A DNA stretch of 64,000 nucleotides from Streptomyces sp. NBC_01233 (GTDB lineage Bacteria > Actinomycetota > Actinomycetes > Streptomycetales > Streptomycetaceae): assembly GCF_035989305.1 (NCBI RefSeq), contig NZ_CP108514.1, positions 9,218,501 through 9,282,500 on the forward strand, written 5' to 3'. Below are positions 9,198 through 18,127 of the stretch, piece after piece. How positions within the stretch are numbered: position 1 is the stretch's first letter; the number at the start of each line of letters is the position of its first letter. Under the pieces are notes generated by a model. It had not been told where the DNA came from, did no database searches, and saw only the letters and a program-made list of their open reading frames with translations. A program made the position numbers and the translations under genes.

Positions 9198-10706
9198 GGA
9201 ATGAGTGATGGGATGAACGCTCCGACAGTCGTAGTGGTCGGGGCCGGGCCGACCGGACTCGCGACGGCGGTAGGGCTCCGGCTCGCAGGCGTCTCCGTAC
9301 GGCTGCTGGACAAGGCCCCCGGGCCCGCGGCGACCTCACGGGCCCTGGGTTTGCAGCCGCGCGGAGCAGAGGTGCTCGACCGCCTCGGGGCTCTCGCGGA
9401 TCTCCCCGAGCAGTCGGTACGGATCGGGCAGGTCCTCACTCACGTCGACGGCAAACCACTCGCGCGCCTCCGCGTGGGGCAGCCGACGAAGCTGGTGACG
9501 CGGCCCGGCCTTCTCATGTCGCAGTCCGACGTCGAGTCCCGGCTCCGCGCACGCCTCGCCGCCCTCGGTGTCGACGTCGAATGGGGCTGCGAGCTCCTCG
9601 ATGCGAGCCAGGACGGTGAACGGGTTTCGCTCCGCCTCGCGGGCCGGGAGATCCACGCCGACTGGCTGGTGGGCTGCGACGGCGCGCACAGCCGTGTCCG
9701 CAAGGCCGCCGGAATCGCGTTCCCGGGGGTGCCCGTGGTCGAGCGCTTCCTCCTGGCCGACGTGACGGCCCGGTTGCCCGTGCCCAGGGACACGGTGGCG
9801 GTCTGGCTGCGCGGCGACCGCATGCTCGGAGCCTTCCCGCTCCCCGGCGAGGACCTGTGGCGGCTGATGGCCCCCGCACCCGCCGGAGCCGCCGACGATC
9901 CGCTGCCCGTCCTGTGCGACCTGCTTGCCCAGGAGGCCGACATCCCCTCCTCGGTCGTCCGCAACGCCCACTGGACGTCCACCTTCAAGATCCACCGTCG
10001 CCTGGCCTCCACCTACCGGCAGGGCCGGATGCTGCTCGCCGGCGACGCGGCCCACATTCACAGCCCCTTCGGCGGGCAAGGAATGAACACGGGCCTCGGC
10101 GACGCCGAGAACTTGGCATGGAAGCTCGCCCTGGTCACGACCGGCCGCGCCGGGGGGAGCCTGCTCGACACCTACGAGGCGGAGCGCAGACCGGCGGCGG
10201 CGGACGTACTCAAGTCCACCAGCGCCATGACCGGCATGATCCTGGGACGGACCTGGTGGGCGAGGACGCTGCGCGACCACGCCTTCGTGCCGCTGCTCGG
10301 CCGGCCCCGCGTACAGCGACTGCTCTGGGAGAAGTCCTCCCAGCTGACCCTGACCTACCGGACCGGTCCCCTCGGCGGCAGCGCACCGTACAGCCGCGGC
10401 CTCCGCCCGGGAGACCGCGTTCCGGACCTCACCTGCACCCGTGCGGACGGCACGCCCACCCGGCTCTACGGGGAACTGCCCGCCCGCTGGGGCCTGCTGA
10501 ATCCGGGCGGCCGGACGACGGGGGAGTGGGAGGCCGTCGCAGACCGCCACCTCGGAGCAGGATCCGTCGCCGCCCTCCGGGTGCCCGGCGCTCACCGGGG
10601 CAACACAGCCCTGGTACGGCCCGACGGCCATCTCGCCTGGCAGGGAACTTCCCCATCAGCCCTCGGCAAGACGCTCACGCGCATACTCGTGAACGGCAGG
10701 CAGTGA
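9183..10706 (+). CDS. FAD-dependent aromatic monooxygenase (PHBH/MhpA-like)
   Basis: This protein of about 507 residues belongs to the class A flavoprotein hydroxylases. An N-terminal Rossmann motif VVVVGAGPTGLATAVGLRLA binds the FAD adenylate. The DG motif reads WLVGCDGAHSRVRKAAG and the GD motif RMLLAGDAAHIHSPFGGQG. A thioredoxin-like C-terminal domain completes the usual architecture. These enzymes use NAD(P)H and O2 to hydroxylate aromatic or polyketide substrates; the substrate cannot be read here. The start is uncertain: ATG at 9183, 9201 and 9213 are all possible, none has a convincing ribosome binding site, and the operator covers the first, so leaderless initiation is plausible. It is co-oriented with the TetR gene at 10738. 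Confidence 0.9.
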   Translation: MLATNGMSDGMNAPTVVVVGAGPTGLATAVGLRLAGVSVRLLDKAPGPAATSRALGLQPRGAEVLDRLGALADLPEQSVRIGQVLTHVDGKPLARLRVGQPTKLVTRPGLLMSQSDVESRLRARLAALGVDVEWGCELLDASQDGERVSLRLAGREIHADWLVGCDGAHSRVRKAAGIAFPGVPVVERFLLADVTARLPVPRDTVAVWLRGDRMLGAFPLPGEDLWRLMAPAPAGAADDPLPVLCDLLAQEADIPSSVVRNAHWTSTFKIHRRLASTYRQGRMLLAGDAAHIHSPFGGQGMNTGLGDAENLAWKLALVTTGRAGGSLLDTYEAERRPAAADVLKSTSAMTGMILGRTWWARTLRDHAFVPLLGRPRVQRLLWEKSSQLTLTYRTGPLGGSAPYSRGLRPGDRVPDLTCTRADGTPTRLYGELPARWGLLNPGGRTTGEWEAVADRHLGAGSVAALRVPGAHRGNTALVRPDGHLAWQGTSPSALGKTLTRILVNGRQ

Positions 10707-10737
10707 CCACGGCAGGCGCCCCGGAGGCCGCAGATCC

Positions 10738-11328
10738 ATGACGTCCCACCCCGCACCGCCCCCCGGACTGCGCGAGCGCAAGAAGGCCCTCACACGCCGG
10801 ACGATCCAGGAACAGGCGCTGCGCCTCTTCCTGACCCACGGGTACCAGAACACCACCGTCGAGGAGATCGCCGCCGCGGCCGGGGTCTCCCACATGACCT
10901 TCTTCCGGCACTTCCCGACGAAGGAAGCCGTGGTCGAGAACGACGACTACGATCCGCTGATCGTCCGCCTCATCGAGGAGCGGCCGGAGGGCGAGGACAG
11001 CCTCACCGCGCTCCGCAACGCTCTGGTGCACGGCCTGGAGGCCGTCTATGCCAGCGACCGCGAGGCCCTCCTCGCCCGCACCCGCCTGGTCTTCGAGACG
11101 CCCGCCCTGCGCGCACGGACCTGGGACAACCAGTACGCCACCCAGCTGTTGCTGGCCGGAGCCCTGCGCTCACGCACCCCGGGGCAGAGCGAACTGGCCA
11201 CTCGCGTGATCGCGGCGGCGGGCCTCGCCGCCATCACCAGCGCGCTCGCGGCGTGGGTCGAGAGCGAGGGCACCTGTGACCTGCCGTCCTTGGCCGACGA
11301 GGCCTTCCGCGCCCTGAGTCCGGCGTAG
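10738..11328 (+). CDS. TetR family transcriptional regulator
   Basis: This 196-residue regulator has an N-terminal helix-turn-helix: RRTIQEQALRLFLTHGYQNT followed by TVEEIAAAAGVSHMTFFRHF at about residues 20-60. The C-terminal ligand-binding helices are of the type often labelled TetR_C. The gene follows the monooxygenase by 31 nt. The 30-bp palindrome at 9168-9197 in front of that enzyme is the likely binding site, giving self-regulation and substrate-responsive induction. The family is certain; the operator assignment is inference. Confidence 0.9.
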   Translation: MTSHPAPPPGLRERKKALTRRTIQEQALRLFLTHGYQNTTVEEIAAAAGVSHMTFFRHFPTKEAVVENDDYDPLIVRLIEERPEGEDSLTALRNALVHGLEAVYASDREALLARTRLVFETPALRARTWDNQYATQLLLAGALRSRTPGQSELATRVIAAAGLAAITSALAAWVESEGTCDLPSLADEAFRALSPA

Positions 11329-11494
11329 CGGACGCCGCCGGGCGGCCCGTGCGGGCAACCGCTGTGACGGAGTCCTCAACGCTTCACGGCGCCGATTCGT
11401 ACGCGGCGATCCGGCGTGATCACCGTGCGGGCATGAGCTGAGGAAACCGCCAAGGTCGGTCGACCGCCCGAGGCGCGACTCGACGGCCCGCCTC

Positions 11495-11538
11495 AGGGCT
11501 GGCCCCGGCAGGCGAAACAGCCGGCCGGGGCCAGCCCT
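11495..11538. terminator. bidirectional hairpin terminator
   Basis: A perfect 14-bp stem (AGGGCTGGCCCCGG paired with CCGGGGCCAGCCCT) with a 16-nt loop lies between the convergent TetR gene (ends 11328) and DHFR-like gene (ends 11549). There is no long T tract, as is common for actinobacterial terminators. Confidence 0.75.
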
Positions 11539-11548
11539 TGAGGACTGG

Positions 11549-12193
11549 TCATTTTCGCCAGAACAGGTGGTGCGTCACACCGCTGGGGCTGGGCACGACG
11601 TCGAGATGGAACCGGTCGAGCAGCTCATCGGGTGACTCCCAGAGACGTTTTCCGGACCCGAGCTTCACCGGTGAGACCGCCACGTGCAGGGTGTCGATGA
11701 GGTCGGCGTCAAGGAACTCCCGGATGGTGGTGGCCCCGCCGCCGAGCCGGACGTCCTTGCCGCGCGCCGCTTTCCGTGCCAGTTCGAGGACCGCGGCCGG
11801 GTCGCCGTCGACGAAGTGGAACGTGGTGTCGCCGAGCGTGAAGGAGGGACGCTTGTGGTGGGTCATCACGAACACCGGGGTGCGGAACGGGGGCTCGGCA
11901 CCCCACCATCCGCGCCAGTCGTGGTCTTTCCAGGGCCCGCGCTGGGGCCCGAATTTGTTGCGGCCCATGATCTCGGCGCCGATGTTGTGTGCGTAGTCTC
12001 GCGTGAGGTAGTCGTCGAGGCCCCGGCTCCCTCCGGGGTCGGTGCGCATAGGCCAGCTCGCGGTGGCGCCGGCCCAGGAGAACAGCCTCTCGGGATCGAC
12101 ATGACCGAATGGCCTCTCGAGGGTCTGGTCCTCACCGGCACCGATCCCGTCACTCGAGACGTTGAAGTTCTGGACTCTCAGCAGCTGAGCCAC
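11549..12193 (-). CDS. DHFR/RibD-like reductase family protein
   Basis: This 214-residue protein is read from GTG 12193, which has AGGAGG 5 nt upstream; the frame is open slightly further. It begins [20 protein letters not shown] and contains the family glycine motif [15 protein letters not shown] and the segment [19 protein letters not shown] near the C-terminus. Members are predicted NADPH-dependent reductases without a defined substrate. It is a distant paralogue of the partial gene at 1-544. The gene is monocistronic, with a strong hairpin immediately downstream. Confidence 0.88.
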   Translation of the reverse strand: MAQLLRVQNFNVSSDGIGAGEDQTLERPFGHVDPERLFSWAGATASWPMRTDPGGSRGLDDYLTRDYAHNIGAEIMGRNKFGPQRGPWKDHDWRGWWGAEPPFRTPVFVMTHHKRPSFTLGDTTFHFVDGDPAAVLELARKAARGKDVRLGGGATTIREFLDADLIDTLHVAVSPVKLGSGKRLWESPDELLDRFHLDVVPSPSGVTHHLFWRK

Positions 12194-12402
12194 GTGTTCC
12201 TCCTGTGTTGTCAACAACGATGGTGAGACTTGCCGGGCCGGGAAAACTCATCGCTGCGTTCGTGATCGGTCGGAAACCGGGCTACAGAGAGTTCCGAACT
12301 GCGAGGTTTGTGCGGTTTGGGCAGGCTCCTGTCGTGAGGGGGCGTCCGCCCCTGCGGAGCCCTTCGCTTTCTGCTGGGCAAGCGTGTGCTGCGCCGGTTT
12401 CC

Positions 12403-13008
12403 GTTCATGAAGGGCTGGGCGTCCTCGCGCTGGTCGTCGCCGGCTTCGTCCTGCACCCGGTCCTCCACTACGAGCCGAGCGCGGTCGCCCTCCTGGGCGC
12501 TGGCCTGCTCATCGCGATCTCGAAGGTGGAGACCGGAGAGGTCCTCGGGGAGGTGGAAGCGCTCGCCTTCTTCGCAGGCCTGTTCGTCATGGTCGGCGCC
12601 CTCATCGAGACCGGCATCGTCGGAGGGCTCGCCGACTCGCTCGCGGACGTGGTCGGAGGGGACGAACTCGGCGGCTCCATGCTCCTGCTGGGCGGCTCGG
12701 CGGTGCTCTCCGGGATCGTCGACAACATTCCCTACGTGGCCACCATGGCCCCCATCACCAGCGAACTCGTCACCGACCTGGGAGGCGACCCCGACCACGT
12801 CATGTGGTGGGCGCTCGCCGTGGGCGCCGACCTGGGCGGCAACGCCACCGCCATCGGCGCCTCCGCCAACGTCGTCCTCGGCATCGCCGAACGCAATCGC
12901 CACCCCATCAGCTTCTGGGAGTTCACCACGTACGGACTCGTCGTGACCGTGGTCACCGTCGCCGTATCCGCCCTCTACCTCTGGCTTCGCTACGTCGCCC
13001 TCGCGTAG
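12403..13008 (+). pseudogene. ArsB/NhaD-type transporter, 5'-truncated remnant
   Basis: About 200 codons encode the C-terminal half of an ArsB/NhaD/CitM-superfamily ion transporter: [20 protein letters not shown], then [37 protein letters not shown] and [18 protein letters not shown]. All are well preserved, as is a final membrane helix. Intact members have about 400-450 residues; here the N-terminal half is absent. The frame upstream (12205-12402) translates into an unrelated, partly AT-richer sequence without membrane character. No ribosome binding site precedes the homologous part. I infer a deletion or rearrangement with a breakpoint near 12,330-12,400. A shorter translated product cannot be excluded. 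Confidence 0.7.
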
Positions 13009-13009
13009 C

Positions 13010-14065
13010 TCAGGCCGTGTCTCCGGGCCAGCCGAGCAGACGTGCGCCGATCATCGCGGTCTGGAGGGTGTAGCGGTTCAGCGGGTCGGCCGGGTCGGCT
13101 GCCGTGAGGGAGTGGATGCGCTCCAGCCGGTAGGTGAAGGCCCGCACGCTCAGCGAGAGGCGGCGTGCGGCCTCCGTCGCCACACAGCTGCTGTCGAAGT
13201 AGGCGGACAGTGTGTCGATGAGGGGCTGGGCACCGCCGCGCGCGGAGCGCAGGGGGCCGAGAGTGCTCTCGACCAGGTCGGCCATGGCCTGCCGGTCACG
13301 TGTCAGGACCGGGTAGACGAGCAGGTCGACGGCGTGCAGTACGGGCCCGTCGAAGCCCATGCGCTCGGCGAGGTCCAGGGCGCCGAGGGCTTCCTCGTAG
13401 GAGTGGACGACTCCGCCGGCGCCGGGGTGGGAGCGGCCGATGGCGACCTTGCCGCCGTCGGTGGCCGCGTATGCCTGCTTGGAGAAGAAGGCCAGGACGT
13501 CGGGCTGGTCCCCGGGCGCCACACAGATCAGCCGGCCCTCCTTCGTGGTCAGCAGGATCTGCCGTCCGGGGAATCGGGCCAGGACTGCCGTCTCGATGCC
13601 CCGGGCGACCCGGAAGCCGTCGCCGTACGGTTCGGGTCCGGCCGCTACGGCCACGGCGTGTGCCTGCGACAGGCGCAGGCCGAAGCGTTCGGCACGCTCG
13701 GCGAGGCGGCCGAGATCACTGCCGCCGTACAGCAGGTCGTCGATGAACTCGCGGCGCGCGGCCTCCTCTTGGCGGACCGCCTGCTGCTGGGCACGCTCGT
13801 ACCCCTCCACGAAGGCGTCCACGGCCTGTTCGACGACAGCCAGCAGCGGACCGGACGGCGAAGACGAGGGCCGTACGGTCTGGGCCGCCGCCAGGTGGTC
13901 CCGTATCAGGGCGCGCAACGGGAGCCCTGCCTCCGCGGCACGCACCCCCTCCGTGCGGCGGGAGTCCAACTCCTCGCGGTTCAGGCGGCGGCCCGTGGCG
14001 CAGGCCGCGGCCAGGATGTCGGCATAGCCCGCCAGATGATCCGCCGTTGCCGTTCGGTCCGTCAC
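13010..14065 (-). CDS. PucR/CdaR family transcriptional regulator
   Basis: This 351-residue regulator is read from GTG 14065 (GGGGGA 7 nt upstream); the frame stays open for another 189 nt without support. The central region (about 100-250) is a GGDEF-like PucR domain. The C-terminus carries the CdaR/PucR helix-turn-helix: DTLSAYFDSSCVATEAARRL, then SLSVRAFTYRLERIHSLTA. Members of this group regulate purine catabolism, secondary metabolism or morphology in streptomycetes, and the target here is unknown. It is convergent with the truncated transporter, with only 1 nt between the two stops. Confidence 0.88.
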   Translation of the reverse strand: MTDRTATADHLAGYADILAAACATGRRLNREELDSRRTEGVRAAEAGLPLRALIRDHLAAAQTVRPSSSPSGPLLAVVEQAVDAFVEGYERAQQQAVRQEEAARREFIDDLLYGGSDLGRLAERAERFGLRLSQAHAVAVAAGPEPYGDGFRVARGIETAVLARFPGRQILLTTKEGRLICVAPGDQPDVLAFFSKQAYAATDGGKVAIGRSHPGAGGVVHSYEEALGALDLAERMGFDGPVLHAVDLLVYPVLTRDRQAMADLVESTLGPLRSARGGAQPLIDTLSAYFDSSCVATEAARRLSLSVRAFTYRLERIHSLTAADPADPLNRYTLQTAMIGARLLGWPGDTA

Positions 14066-14170
14066 GCACTTCCCCCAGTCCTGACGCGCCCATGACGCCT
14101 TCTTGACGCGGGCACCAGAGTGCCATGTGACACGGGCGGCGCCGTCCCCGGCATCAGGGGCACGTAAAGA

Positions 14171-14187
14171 CTGCCGGTCACCGGCAG
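14171..14187. promoter_or_regulatory. short perfect palindrome, possible operator
   Basis: CTGCCGGTCACCGGCAG is a 7-bp inverted repeat around TCA, located about 105 bp upstream of the PucR-type regulator start and ahead of the sigma-factor remnant. It lies between divergent units, so an operator is likelier than a terminator. No further support. Confidence 0.3.
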
Positions 14188-14252
14188 TGTGTGTTGGGTG
14201 AGGGAGCGGCAGGATCAGTGAACGGGGGAACGCACCACAGCCCGGGTGCTGC

Positions 14253-14816
14253 ATCCTGCGCGAAGCGTTCGCCTACGGCCACGCCGAGATCGCCGAGATC
14301 CTCGACATCACCGAGTCCGCGAGCCAGCAACACCTCCACCGCGCCCGGACCCGCATCACCGCCGCGCGCCGCCGCGGCGGCGAAGTCGACCCGGCGTCCG
14401 CCCGCAGGATCGTCGAGGAATTCCTTGCCGCCGCCACCTCGGGCCGCACAGAACGGCTGGTTGCGCTGCTCACCGATGACGTGATCGCGATCTCCGACGG
14501 CGCCGGCCTGGCCGAGAAGCTGCTGCGCTACGACGCTCCGCAGCGCGTCGCCGCCGTCATGCGGGGCGGCTTCAAGCCCACGCCCGCGAAGCGGCGGCTC
14601 GCCGGCGGCACGCCCGCCATCCACTACGCGGTCGTCAACGGCGCTTCCGCCATCCTCTTCGTCCTCGGCGGCAAGGTCATGGGCGCCGTGACGTTCGACG
14701 TCACCGAAGACAAGATCGCAACCGTGCACGGCATCGCCGCCCCCGCCCGCCTCGTCCGCCTCACCGAAGCCTGGAGGCAGCACGAACCGGACATGCCGCT
14801 CATCGCCCAGTGGTGA
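14253..14816 (+). pseudogene. ECF sigma factor (SigJ/ECF41-like), 5'-truncated
   Basis: The frame from about 14253 reads ILREAFAYGHAEIAEILDI..., the start of sigma region 4. SASQQHLHRARTRITAARR (helix-turn-helix) follows, and then a SnoaL-like C-terminal domain (about 110 residues, ending MPLIAQW) typical of SigJ/ECF41 factors. Region 2, needed for -10 recognition and core binding, is missing, as is any start codon with a ribosome binding site in this frame. The first in-frame ATG (14565 or later) would give only part of the SnoaL domain. The upstream sequence is unrelated, so this is a 3' remnant of a gene that was about 300 codons long. Confidence 0.7.
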
Positions 14817-14896
14817 CCCGACGCCGACCGCGGCCGGGCTCGGCACCCGCGCCGCTACGAACGAACCTCCGCCGAGCTCGGCATGACGAGGTTGTC

Positions 14897-16807
14897 TCAG
14901 ATCCGGCCATCGGGCCGGCGGGGGATGGACTCGCCGCGTCCGAGGAGTTCGGCCAGCCCGCGACGGGTGGCGGCCAGGACGACGCGGTCCTCCGGCTTGA
15001 GGACGTACTCCGGGTGCAGGTCCCAGGCCAGCCCCGACTGCCGCGACGTCCCGTCTGTGGGGGCGGAGGCGAGGTCGGGCCGGCGATCCTCCGGGGAGGC
15101 GGTGTCCAGGGCCAGGACCCGCCAGGCGCCCGGGCGGAACGACTCCGCGATGGTGCGGCCCTCCAGGTACGGATGGCCGGCCACGTCCACGGCGGCGAAG
15201 AGCAGGACCCGCCGTTCGACCGGAATGGCACCGAGGATCTGTCGGCCCATCATCGCCCCGGCGAAGGCGGGAGCGGCGAGGTGCGTCACGCTGCGACTGC
15301 GGGTCAGGGCGGTGGGGTGCGCGGCCCGCAGGGTGCGGTAGACGGCGGTCGCGAAGTCGTCCTCGTACAGGCGAAGTACGGCCCGCAGGCCGGGCTTGAC
15401 CCCACGGGCGTAAAGGGCGGCCTCAAGGTTGGTGGTGTCGGAGCTGGTCAGGGCGAGCAGGGAGTGCGCCCGGCCGATGCGGGCGGCCTCCAACACTCCT
15501 TCGTCGGTCACATCGCCGATGACGACGGGCACCCGCAGTGTGCGGGCCAGCGCGAGGCCGCGTGCCTGCGGGTCGGATTCCACGCACACGACCGGGATCT
15601 CCAGCTCGCGCAGCCGGGCCAGCACCCGTGTGCCGATCTTGCCGAGCCCCAGCAGGACCACGTGGCCCGACAGTCCGCGCGGCGGCCGGCGCAGGACGGT
15701 GGCCGTGCGGAAGGCCCCGAGCGCCTCCAGGGCGGCGGCCACCAGGACCGGGAGCAGGAGCAGGCCCACGAACCCGGCCAGGATCTGGAGGACCTGGCGC
15801 TGGGTGGGGTCTCCCACTGCGGGGTCGTTGATCGCGAAGATGTCGAGCAGGGTGATGTAGGCGGCGTGCAGGGGATGGTCGCCGGTCGTCAGCCAGGACG
15901 CGACGGCGAGGGCTGCCACCGCGGCGACCATCCCGGCCATGGACCAGCGCAGCCTCCGGGAGAACAAGGAGGCCACCGGGAGCGCCCCGGCGCCGAGTCG
16001 TTGTCTCCCCTGAGCCGGGTCCGTGTGCGTGACCGTTTCGAGGGCCAGGATGCCTCGCCCCGTCGCGGCGGCGACGGCCCGGTCGTCCGGCAGCAGCTGT
16101 GGGCCGCGGTCCCCGCTGGATTCCGCGCCCTCGGCGCCTGCCGGGTCGCTGGTCGTCGCGGACAGGAGCGCCAGGGTGCACAGGCCGGGATCGGCTACCT
16201 CGCCTCTTCCCGGAGGCGTACGCTCCACCGCGCGCAGCAGGAGGCCGTCGGCCTGGACCACCTTGCTGGTACCCGCGACGGCGCTGGCGGCGAGCGCGGG
16301 CGCGGCCGTATCGGCGTCCGAGAGCACGGTCGTCGACGAGTCCAGCTCCCGCAGGTCGATACCCGGCTCCGCCACCATCGCGGCCTGGTCCAGGAGCTCC
16401 TCCAGGTGCTGGCCGAGCTTGCGGTTGTAGAGCCGGATCACCAGCCGCAGCCTCGGGTTGAGCCGGCGTGCCACCAGGGCCGCCCGGACGTTGGTGTCGT
16501 CGTCCTCGTAGACGAGTGCCAGGGCGGCGGCCCCGGCCACCCCCGCAGCGGCCAGTACCTCCTCGCCCGGCTCCGCCGCGTCCAGGATCTCCAGCTCCCG
16601 CACGGCCGGCGGCCCGCCGCCCGCGGTCCGCGCCCGTGGCAGGGGGACCCGCGCCAGCAGGCCGCGCCCGGGTGCCGCAGGGGTGCGGCCGACGCTGGGC
16701 CGAGTGTCGCGGGCAGCGGGCGCTACGAGCGTCACCCGCTCCTTGTAGACCTCCCGCAGCTCGGAGGCCAGCCGACGGGCCAGCCCGTCGTCACCGCACA
16801 CGACCAT
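14897..16807 (-). CDS. TrkA-like membrane protein with two RCK/TrkA-N domains
   Basis: This protein has about 636 residues. I read it from the Met at 16807 (MVVCGDDGLARRLASELREV); GTG at 16855 is an alternative. The first TrkA-N/RCK nucleotide-binding unit is N-terminal. A membrane part follows near the middle (MAGMVAAVAALAVASWL, a pore-like AAYITLLDIF segment, then VLQILAGFVGLLLLPVLVAA). The second Rossmann unit has HVVLLGLGKIGTRVLARLRE and a TrkA-C-like end. This layout fits ligand-gated cation channels or ion-uptake regulators of the TrkA/CASTOR type. No partner gene is adjacent. The fold is clear; the transported ion is inferred to be K+. Confidence 0.85.
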   Translation of the reverse strand: MVVCGDDGLARRLASELREVYKERVTLVAPAARDTRPSVGRTPAAPGRGLLARVPLPRARTAGGGPPAVRELEILDAAEPGEEVLAAAGVAGAAALALVYEDDDTNVRAALVARRLNPRLRLVIRLYNRKLGQHLEELLDQAAMVAEPGIDLRELDSSTTVLSDADTAAPALAASAVAGTSKVVQADGLLLRAVERTPPGRGEVADPGLCTLALLSATTSDPAGAEGAESSGDRGPQLLPDDRAVAAATGRGILALETVTHTDPAQGRQRLGAGALPVASLFSRRLRWSMAGMVAAVAALAVASWLTTGDHPLHAAYITLLDIFAINDPAVGDPTQRQVLQILAGFVGLLLLPVLVAAALEALGAFRTATVLRRPPRGLSGHVVLLGLGKIGTRVLARLRELEIPVVCVESDPQARGLALARTLRVPVVIGDVTDEGVLEAARIGRAHSLLALTSSDTTNLEAALYARGVKPGLRAVLRLYEDDFATAVYRTLRAAHPTALTRSRSVTHLAAPAFAGAMMGRQILGAIPVERRVLLFAAVDVAGHPYLEGRTIAESFRPGAWRVLALDTASPEDRRPDLASAPTDGTSRQSGLAWDLHPEYVLKPEDRVVLAATRRGLAELLGRGESIPRRPDGRI

Positions 16808-16898
16808 CCGCCCATCAGGGGCGGGCTGTTGGGGCTGCACTGATATCGAAGACACCGCCCAAGGATGCCCTGATCGCAAAGGGGGTTCAGCCTCGGCC

Positions 16899-17557
16899 GT
16901 GCGCTCGTTCCGGGTCGTGCGCGGTGCGAGCCCATCCGGGGGAATCAACGGCCTGGAGGGCACCGTGGGCGTGGTGTGCGGCGAGACATGGGGGCTGACC
17001 GCTCATGAGCACCGGGCCTGGAGCAGCGGCTCTTACGCGCAGGCGATGCACACCCCGCAGCGCGCCCTGTCCCTGCGCGATGCTGAGGGCTGGCACTTCC
17101 CCTTGGATCTGGAGCGGTGGTGTGGCCCGGCGGACGAGGCGGACCGGACGGTGCTGCGCCGGTGCACCGGCCGGGTGCTGGACATCGGATGCGGCGCCGG
17201 CCGGCTGGTCGAGGCGTTGACAGGGCGGGGCCGCGAGGTCCTCGGCATCGACGTCTGTCCCTGCGCCGTGATCACGACGGTGTGCCGGGGCGGGTCCGCA
17301 GTGAGCAGGTCCGTCTTCGACCCCCTCCCCGACGAGGGCCGGTGGGGGACGGCCCTGCTGATCGACGGGAACATCGGCATCGGAGGCGACCCCCGACGGT
17401 TGCTCCGCCATGTCCGGGCCCTCGTGCACCGGTGGCGGTAGATCTTGAAGGTGATGTCGAGGCTCTTGGGCGGGGGAGCGGAGCCCGTGCGGCCGCCGGG
17501 ACACCGCAGCGCGCCTGTGAGTGGCGTCCGCCGCTTGCAGCCCCGGTTTCCGGGTAG
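16899..17557 (+). pseudogene. class I SAM-dependent methyltransferase, frameshifted
   Basis: The first part (to a stop at 17441) contains the SAM-binding motif VLDIGCGAGRLVEALTGRG, preceded by DLERWCGPADEADRTVLRRC and followed by GRWGTALLIDGNIGIGGDP. This is the conserved core of a streptomycete methyltransferase family of about 220-250 residues. Near 17425 the expected continuation (PVAVDLEGDVEALGRG) appears in another frame, open to 17557, so a single-base shift has split the gene. The remaining C-terminus is also short. The start is not defined; in-frame GTG codons precede a Met at 17047. Confidence 0.65.
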
Positions 17558-18127
17558 CCGCGAGGGCTCCTAGCGGCAGAACGTGGCACTGCCCGCAGGA
17601 TTGACCAGCCAGCAGTCGAACGCCGCGGGCTAACCCTCTGGCCGGCGCAGCCGACGTCGCGGCCGAACTTCCGCCCCATCCCGCCCACCAAGGGCCCGAG
17701 ACCGCTCAACGCGCCTTCGGTGGCGGGGCGGGGCGGCCTCCGCCCTCGCCGCCGTCTTTGCGCTCATGGCAGCGGCCCTCGCCACGTGCGCCGGTCCGCG
17801 TGGGGCAAGGCCAGCCTGCGGCAATGACCCCGCTCAGCCCCCCGAGGCCGTGCGGCGGCACCCGGTGCTGTCCTCTGCAGTTGTCCGATGGCGGTGACCA
17901 CGAGCCAGGCGGGTATCGCGACCGGCGGCTTCGCTGAGGGCCGGGAGATCGACGGGGGACGAGCCAGCCAGAGATCGTGCCGCCTCGAAGGAGTCACCCG
18001 ATTGCCCGCCGCCCGGACACCTGTGGGGACGGCGCGCCGGGGGCCTACCGTCGCGCGGGGTCGCGGGCTGCCAGGCTTGGCTAGAGGTTGCGACGGCGCG
18101 GCTGGAATGCGTCCTGCGGGGAGGCCC
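17558..18127. other. intergenic, no gene recognised
   Basis: 570 bp between the broken methyltransferase and ctaD. Open frames here look like antisense or GC-bias shadows, and nothing resembles a family. It must hold the ctaD promoter. I see no box of the GGGnCC-N3-CGGCCC type here. Confidence 0.5.

Noticed and set aside
9083..14177. 15-bp inverted repeats CCGGCAGTCTTTACG (9083) and its reverse complement (14163) flanking the monooxygenase-PucR block
   Set aside because: A few 15-bp matches are expected by chance in 64 kb, there is no recombinase gene or target duplication, and the flanks do not match. It would be of interest only if conserved in related strains.
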